From: Oscillospiraceae bacterium
Lineage (GTDB): Bacteria; Bacillota; Clostridia; Oscillospirales; CAG-272
NCBI GenBank assembly: GCA_015064555.1
Contig: SVRZ01000026.1
Coordinates: 1 to 36,907, forward strand
Length of the DNA stretch: 36,907 nucleotides
Reading direction: 5' to 3'
In this document: positions 32,669 through 36,907 of the stretch, in pieces
Layout: each line of letters begins with the position of its first letter
How positions within the stretch are numbered: position 1 is the first letter of the stretch
Notes under the pieces: generated by a model
The model's database searches: none
Told to the model about the DNA's origin: nothing
Seen by the model: the letters and a program-made list of their open reading frames with translations, nothing else
Translations under genes and position numbers: made by a program

Positions 32669-33385
32669 TTATTTCAAGTGTTCTCCGAATATTTTATTGA
32701 CCATTTTATTTATGCCACTGCACATATGCATTCCGAACGCAAGAACGAGGAATATTCCAAAGTAATAAGCGACAAGAGTTGCCTCAAAGCTACCGAAAAT
32801 ATCTATCATATATATTCTGTAATCACCGTACGGATCCATACCGAAATAATCTCTGTGAAGAAGGAAATTCATAACCACGGCGAAGCTGATTATCGAATAG
32901 AGATATGCCATGGATTTAAGAAGATTTTTGTAGCTTACCTGCACCTGACCGCTGATTATCAGATATATGCCGAATAGAGAGCAAAGCATATGACAGGCTG
33001 TTTCGGCTGTGTAGTTAAGATTTGCCTCGGCAAGATAGTTGAAAAGATATGCGTGCTCGGGGCTTATCAGCATAGCGAGAAACATTCCCAGCGACAAATA
33101 GGCTATCGCCGCCTCGGCAAACGAGCGCGTAGCCCGATTCATAAACGGCAGAAGCATTATCGTAGTGAACATCAGAGGACTTATATTTCCAAATGTCAGA
33201 AATCCGTCACCAAGCCATCCGCTCAGGTAGGCGGAATAGGTCCAGAAGGCGAAGAATACAAAATCGGCTATTATAAATGCTATATTTGCCACCCGTACGT
33301 TTATCCTGTCACGGTAAAGGCATAAAAGCAGCAGGCTTGCAAAGTAGACGAGCGTCATCGCGCCAACCATCTCTATAATATGCAT
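32669..33385 (-). CDS. Multi-pass membrane protein of unknown function
   Basis: A 238-residue protein with about 6-7 hydrophobic segments. Segments such as FGNISPLMFTTIMLLPFMNR, CHMLCSLFGIYLIISGQVQ and NFLLHRDYFGMDPYGDY recall the YwaF/TIGR02206 (TMEM164-like) family, but I cannot establish this. AAGGAGG lies 8 nt before the ATG. It follows the LRR gene after 39 nt in the same direction and probably shares its transcript. No catalytic motif is evident apart from two intramembrane His (in ACHML and LLHRD) that are candidates for function. Confidence 0.6.
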   Translation of the reverse strand: MHIIEMVGAMTLVYFASLLLLCLYRDRINVRVANIAFIIADFVFFAFWTYSAYLSGWLGDGFLTFGNISPLMFTTIMLLPFMNRATRSFAEAAIAYLSLGMFLAMLISPEHAYLFNYLAEANLNYTAETACHMLCSLFGIYLIISGQVQVSYKNLLKSMAYLYSIISFAVVMNFLLHRDYFGMDPYGDYRIYMIDIFGSFEATLVAYYFGIFLVLAFGMHMCSGINKMVNKIFGEHLK

Positions 33386-33424
33386 ATTCTTCCTCCTTCC
33401 CTTTCGTAATAATTTGACACGGGA

Positions 33425-34423
33425 TTACTTTTCCTTCTCAGCCTCGTCTTCGGACTCAACTTTCTCGTCCGTTGGGGGCTGATATCTTTCTATGGTTGCA
33501 CCCTCTGCCCACTCGGCATCAAAGCCCGGAGGCGGCTCTTCACCCTCATATTCGGGCACCTTTACAACTATATTCTCATTTTTGAATGCCGCCGCGCCAA
33601 TGGTGGTAACACTCGTCGGCAGAGTTATCTCGGAAAGCCCTTTGCAATCGGCAAAAGCACCTGCTCCGATCTCAAGAACACCCTCGCTCAGCACAACAGA
33701 TTCGAGCGACTCGCATCCGCGGAATGCGCCCTCTCCGATATACTTTACAGTGGAGGGGATCACGATAGCGGCGAGCGATTTACAGTTTTCGAAAGCGCCC
33801 GCGCCTATATATTCAAGACCGTCGGGCAGAATTATCGTTTCGATCTTCTCACAGCCTGCAAAGGCTCTGTCACCGAGCGATATGACGGTTGCAGGCATCT
33901 CAATACTTTCAAGATTCGTGCAATCCTCGAATACCGACCTTCCTATGTTTATTATACCGTCCAGAAGATGCATCTGCTTTATCTTGTTTCTGCCCTTGAA
34001 GGCATTGTCCAGTATCGCGAGGATCTTCTTTTCGTCATGATACGCACCTATATAAACATCGCCGGAAAGACCTTCGAACGAACCGGTTATCTCTGTGTAA
34101 TTTTTATTCTCCGACTCCGAATATTCAATTCCCTCGGTGGTTTCATATTCCCAGATAGCGATCGTGTAAACGTCCTTTGTGACCTTATTGTAGGATGCAC
34201 TCCAACGGAGCAGATAGCATCCGTCCTTGGTTACTCTCGGGGCATTCGCCGTGCCTCCCTGCGTTACCTTCTGTACAAGGTCACCGCCAAGCAGTGTTCC
34301 TCCATTCAGATCAAAGGTAACCGTGTAGCTTTTCTTTCCTGCAAAGAATACCAGAAGCAGTATTACAACTACCGCCAGAAATTCCATTGCAAAAACTGTT
34401 ATCAGTTTCCATTTGTGTTTCAT
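33425..34423 (-). CDS. Membrane-anchored BspA-like LRR protein with a Listeria-Bacteroides repeat
   Basis: A 332-residue surface protein. A basic N-terminus and transmembrane anchor (about 7-28) are followed by a Flg_new/InlB B-repeat-type module (YTVTFDLNGGTLLGG, about 33-92). At least six LRR_5 repeats follow (about 135-280), for example GLEYIGAGAFENCKSLAAI and TVKYIGEGAFRGCESLESV. The tail is acidic and Pro/Glu-rich with no cell-wall anchor motif. AGGAGA precedes the ATG. It is less divergent between its own repeats than the 535-residue LRR protein at the left end. The usual role proposed for such proteins is adhesion; none is shown here. Confidence 0.85.
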   Translation of the reverse strand: MKHKWKLITVFAMEFLAVVVILLLVFFAGKKSYTVTFDLNGGTLLGGDLVQKVTQGGTANAPRVTKDGCYLLRWSASYNKVTKDVYTIAIWEYETTEGIEYSESENKNYTEITGSFEGLSGDVYIGAYHDEKKILAILDNAFKGRNKIKQMHLLDGIINIGRSVFEDCTNLESIEMPATVISLGDRAFAGCEKIETIILPDGLEYIGAGAFENCKSLAAIVIPSTVKYIGEGAFRGCESLESVVLSEGVLEIGAGAFADCKGLSEITLPTSVTTIGAAAFKNENIVVKVPEYEGEEPPPGFDAEWAEGATIERYQPPTDEKVESEDEAEKEK

Positions 34424-34445
34424 AAATATCTCCTAAAAATATTGG

Positions 34446-34469
34446 GGCTGTCGCAAAATCAGGACAGCC
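34446..34469 (-). terminator. Hairpin after the esterase gene, resembling the MITE terminus
   Basis: GGCTGTC (34446-34452) pairs with GACAGCC (34463-34469). On the minus strand it is followed by CCAATATTTTT, so it could end the esterase transcript. The preceding GGGGCTGTC is identical to the start of the palindrome at 29826. Confidence 0.5.
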
Positions 34470-34482
34470 TTGGTTGAGTTTA

Positions 34483-35265
34483 TCAAGAGTCAATAAATCC
34501 TATGAACTTAAGCCAGAATGCAAGATCGCTCGCCCAGCGTGTTACCGCGGGAACGTCAGCGGCAATTCCCATACCATGCCAGCCTGTAGGATATATATGC
34601 ATTTCATGGCGGATATCAAGCTCGCGGAGTCTGGATGCATACTTATAGGTCGATGCGACTTTGACCGTTTTATCGGTTTCGGTATGCCATATGAACGCCT
34701 GTGGCGTATCGGCTGTGCAAAGAGCTATCGGATTATAATCCTCGCATATCCGCTCGGCATTCTCACCGAGAAGATTTCTGTAAGAACCGTTATGGCTATC
34801 CATATCGGTCACGGGATAGCAGAGTATCTGTGCATTCGGCAGACAATCGGTATTGTCGAGCTCATCTGCTCCCTCGCCGTCTATTTCGCCGCGATAAGTA
34901 GAGATAAGAGCCGCAAGATGTCCGCCCGCTGACGAGCCCATAACGGCGATCTTATCTTTATCTATTCCGAATTTTTCGGCATTTGCACGGACATATCTTA
35001 CCGCCCGTCTTGCATCAAGCAGAGGATACGGGAATCTCGTGGGCGCAACGCGGTACTGAAGCACGAAGCAGCTCATCCCCTGCTCGTTGAGAAATTTGGC
35101 ATATCCCTCGCCCTCATGAGGCGCTCTGCGCGCGTAGCCTCCGCCCGGAAAAATTATAACCGTTCCCGATGCGTGCTTATTCTCTGCCGGATAATATTCA
35201 AGTGTGGGATGATGATGCCCTTCCTCATACCCGGGCACACTATCCCAAAGCTCAATCACCTTCAC
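34483..35265 (-). CDS. Alpha/beta hydrolase, probable acetyl-xylan-type esterase
   Basis: A 260-residue serine hydrolase of the esterase/lipase (BD-FAE/COG0657-like) group. The oxyanion region is FPGGGY (39-44). The nucleophile elbow is G110-S-S112-A-G. Acid D198 lies in WHTETDKTV and the catalytic His is H230 in YPTGWHGMG. No signal peptide is seen, so it acts in the cytosol, perhaps deacetylating imported sugars or glycan precursors. The start is GTG, overlapping the stop of the upstream glycosyltransferase by 4 nt, so translation is coupled. Substrate is inferred only. Confidence 0.85.
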   Translation of the reverse strand: MKVIELWDSVPGYEEGHHHPTLEYYPAENKHASGTVIIFPGGGYARRAPHEGEGYAKFLNEQGMSCFVLQYRVAPTRFPYPLLDARRAVRYVRANAEKFGIDKDKIAVMGSSAGGHLAALISTYRGEIDGEGADELDNTDCLPNAQILCYPVTDMDSHNGSYRNLLGENAERICEDYNPIALCTADTPQAFIWHTETDKTVKVASTYKYASRLRELDIRHEMHIYPTGWHGMGIAADVPAVTRWASDLAFWLKFIGFIDS

Positions 35266-36428
35266 TGTGCGCTACCATCCTTTCTTTTCCGACCGAAGAT
35301 CCTTTTCAGGAATGCTCTGAAGCTTCTTCTTCTCTCACTCCTGTCGAGCTTGTTATCTATCTTATCCTTATCAAGATGCCTGCCCCTCGATAGACGCGAC
35401 ATATACTGATCATAGCTGTAAAGCTCAACGTTTGCAACAAAATCGCACACCTCGGGCTTTTCAAAGTCCTCTACCCTGTGATCTCTCCAGCCAAGCAGAT
35501 CGGTGTATTCATTATGAAGCAGGTTCCAGAATTCCGCCTTTGCATCAGAACCGAGCAGATCGTATATATGATGACATCTGCTGGCAGAAAGATTGAGAAA
35601 TCCCTTTGCAAGCGGATGATACATACCGCCCTTCATAAGAAATTCCTTCGTTTTGGAGTATACAAAAGGCACCTGCGCGTAATACTTCTTAAAGGTACGG
35701 ACGCGGCTCTGCTCATTGTATATCCTATGGTGCACAAGAATATCGGGTATCATACCGACACGCTCGGCAAAGGCAAGTGCCGTAACGGTAAAGTATACGT
35801 CCTCAAACATCATAACGTCCGGCAGGAAGGTTATACCCTTTTCACAAAGAAAGCTTCGCTTAAAGAGCTTATTCCATGCCGCACCTGTGGTGGATGCAAG
35901 AATATAGTCGGGATACTCGTTTTTAGAGGTGACTACACCTCCGTCATATATACGCGAATGCAGATTATCAATATTAGCGCGGAACTTTGACTTCTTGCTA
36001 TTATATATATCGTATCTGGTGATCGATATATCGAGATCCTTTTCCTTGGCCTCGCTATAAAGTCTCTCAAGAAGCTCGGGCTCATAGAAATCATCGCTGT
36101 CAAGGAAAGCAACGTATTCGCCTCTCGCACGGCGGAAGCCGTTATTTCTCGCAATAGCAGGACCTGCATTTGTCTGCGTTATTATTCTGATACGCGGATC
36201 TCTTTCCTTATATATCCTGAGCATATCAAGCGACGTATCGGTAGAGCCATCATCAACGCAGATGATCTCTATCTCTTCAAGCGTCTGGTGCATTATACTG
36301 TCCATCGCAGGACGGATATACTTACAGGAATTATATATGGGGATTATAACAGATACCTTTATATCTGAATTATCCTGAATGGATTCGGAGGATTGTAAAA
36401 GCTCGGTTGCATCTGTGTTGTTATTCAT
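35262..36428 (-). CDS. Glycosyltransferase family 2 protein
   Basis: A 388-residue GT-A fold transferase. The family signatures are VSVIIPIYNSCKYIRPAMDSI (25-45), VDDGSTD (58-64) and LDSDD (109-113, the DxD metal site). NAGPAIARNNGFRRARGEY lies between. The C-terminal region (about 330-388) is rich in Arg/Lys (RRRSFRAFLKRIFGRKRK) and may bind the membrane surface. It is expected to build a cell-surface glycan. The start at 36428 has AAAGGAAG upstream; two earlier in-frame ATGs (36464, 36455) have no site. A promoter lies at 36491-36519. The esterase start overlaps the stop codon. Confidence 0.88.
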   Translation of the reverse strand: MNNNTDATELLQSSESIQDNSDIKVSVIIPIYNSCKYIRPAMDSIMHQTLEEIEIICVDDGSTDTSLDMLRIYKERDPRIRIITQTNAGPAIARNNGFRRARGEYVAFLDSDDFYEPELLERLYSEAKEKDLDISITRYDIYNSKKSKFRANIDNLHSRIYDGGVVTSKNEYPDYILASTTGAAWNKLFKRSFLCEKGITFLPDVMMFEDVYFTVTALAFAERVGMIPDILVHHRIYNEQSRVRTFKKYYAQVPFVYSKTKEFLMKGGMYHPLAKGFLNLSASRCHHIYDLLGSDAKAEFWNLLHNEYTDLLGWRDHRVEDFEKPEVCDFVANVELYSYDQYMSRLSRGRHLDKDKIDNKLDRSERRRSFRAFLKRIFGRKRKDGSAQ

Positions 36429-36490
36429 AAAAGCACTTCCTTTGCTTTGAGCCATGACGATCATACAGGATCATCAAGATGATTATACTT

Positions 36491-36519
36491 ATTTTAACAC
36501 TTTTTAAGTAAAAAGTCAA
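36491..36519 (-). promoter_or_regulatory. Promoter of the GT2-esterase unit
   Basis: Minus-strand TTGACT (36514-36519), 17 bp, TAAAAT (36491-36496). Confidence 0.65.
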
Positions 36520-36599
36520 TAGTAAGCCGTAATTGTAAACAATTATATTACAAATCTCTTAAAAAAGGCATATTTTAACAAATAAACGGCATATAATAA

Positions 36600-36637
36600 C
36601 CGCCCGAGCCTGCATTTTAATATTGCAGATCGGGCGG
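36600..36637 (-). terminator. Hairpin downstream of the small peptide gene
   Basis: CCGCCCGA (36600-36607) pairs with TCGGGCGG (36630-36637), with an inner CTGCA/TGCAG stem. On the minus strand it is followed by TTATTATATG and further A/T-rich sequence, without a clean T-run. Confidence 0.5.
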
Positions 36638-36768
36638 CTGTTGTTTATTTTCTTTTTATTTCAACCCGCGAAATTTCCGCGGACTTCATCGCGAAGCGAT
36701 TTAATCCATCTTTGCCGGATCTATTCCGCCCCTATAAAACCGGGCGGATCTCATCCGATCGGGATTTC
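36638..36768. other. Intergenic stretch with two small palindromes
   Basis: Between 36429 and 36768 no protein gene is supported. Besides the promoter and hairpin listed separately, it holds CCCGCGAAATTTCCGCGG (36665-36682) and ATCGC-GAA-GCGAT (36688-36700). Both lie downstream of the small leftward ORF and may be parts of a dispersed intergenic repeat. Confidence 0.4.
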
Positions 36769-36897
36769 TCACAGATCCAGATCCCAGATTCCGTCATTCT
36801 CCTCCTTGGGAGTCGTTTCGGTTCCGGGCGAGGAGGTTATGATATCCTCTGCCGAAAGCATAATTATTTCAAGCTCGGGGTTCTGATACTTTTTCAT
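36769..36897 (-). CDS. Putative 42-residue small protein at the right edge
   Basis: A minus-strand ORF of 42 codons, starting MKKYQNPELEIIMLSAEDII and ending in an acidic NDGIWDLDL. The pattern K-Y-x-x-P-E-L-E followed by a D-I-I-T-S segment and a short acidic or Gly-rich tail resembles small hypothetical proteins I have seen in gut Clostridia; I cannot name a family. It has no transmembrane segment and no Cys. Only 10 nt of upstream sequence is in the window, so its ribosome-binding site and promoter cannot be checked. Hairpins follow on the same strand. The overlapping + strand ORFs have no supporting features. Function unknown; a peptide-precursor role is speculation. Confidence 0.55.
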   Translation of the reverse strand: MKKYQNPELEIIMLSAEDIITSSPGTETTPKEENDGIWDLDL

Positions 36898-36907
36898 TTT
36901 TCATAAT

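Noticed and set aside
1-36907. CRISPR array, tRNA genes, transposase or prophage genes
   Set aside because: No regularly spaced direct repeats, no cloverleaf-like sequence and no recombinase or phage protein were seen on either strand.

Overview
The window looks like chromosomal DNA of an uncultured or poorly described gut Firmicute of class Clostridia. The evidence is a set of sigma-A promoters (TTGACA/TATAAT with 17-bp spacers), strong AGGAGG-type ribosome-binding sites, frequent GTG/TTG starts, a perfect CIRCE operator, BspA-type leucine-rich-repeat surface proteins and a TetM-like GTPase fused to a YacP/Rae1-type nuclease domain. No phage, insertion-sequence transposase, CRISPR array or tRNA was seen. 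Species cannot be named from the sequence.

Layout. 1-307: left edge, with a strong leftward promoter and a boxA-like leader that look like the start of an rRNA operon lying outside the window. 308-5204: a leftward BspA-like LRR protein, divergent from a CIRCE-controlled htpG followed by a lipoprotein gene. 5422-7729: an operon of a DUF1538 membrane protein and two divergent PII-like proteins. 7857-10348: AEC-family transporter (leftward) and peptidase T (rightward). 10513-14434: secG, rnr, a CPBP-family membrane protease and tadA. 14500-19660: a GT4 glycosyltransferase, then rimM-trmD coupled to an O-antigen-ligase-like membrane protein and two small DUF4330-like proteins. 19866-26767: an HPr protein, uvrC, rsmD-coaD and pheS-pheT. 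26937-29784: divergent genes for a degenerate SbcD/Mre11-like phosphoesterase and a solitary adenine-type DNA methyltransferase. 29977-32574: the GTPase-nuclease fusion, preceded by a MITE-like palindrome. 32669-36428: a leftward block of membrane protein, second LRR protein, esterase and GT2 glycosyltransferase. 36769-36897: a 42-codon leftward small ORF at the right edge.

Most of the window is translation and RNA housekeeping (rnr, tadA, rimM, trmD, rsmD, pheST) mixed with envelope genes. The loci most likely to hold undescribed biology are the translational GTPase fused to a predicted ribosome-associated A-site nuclease, the DUF1538-PII-PII operon, the phosphoesterase and HPr with missing key catalytic residues, and the small terminal peptide gene.
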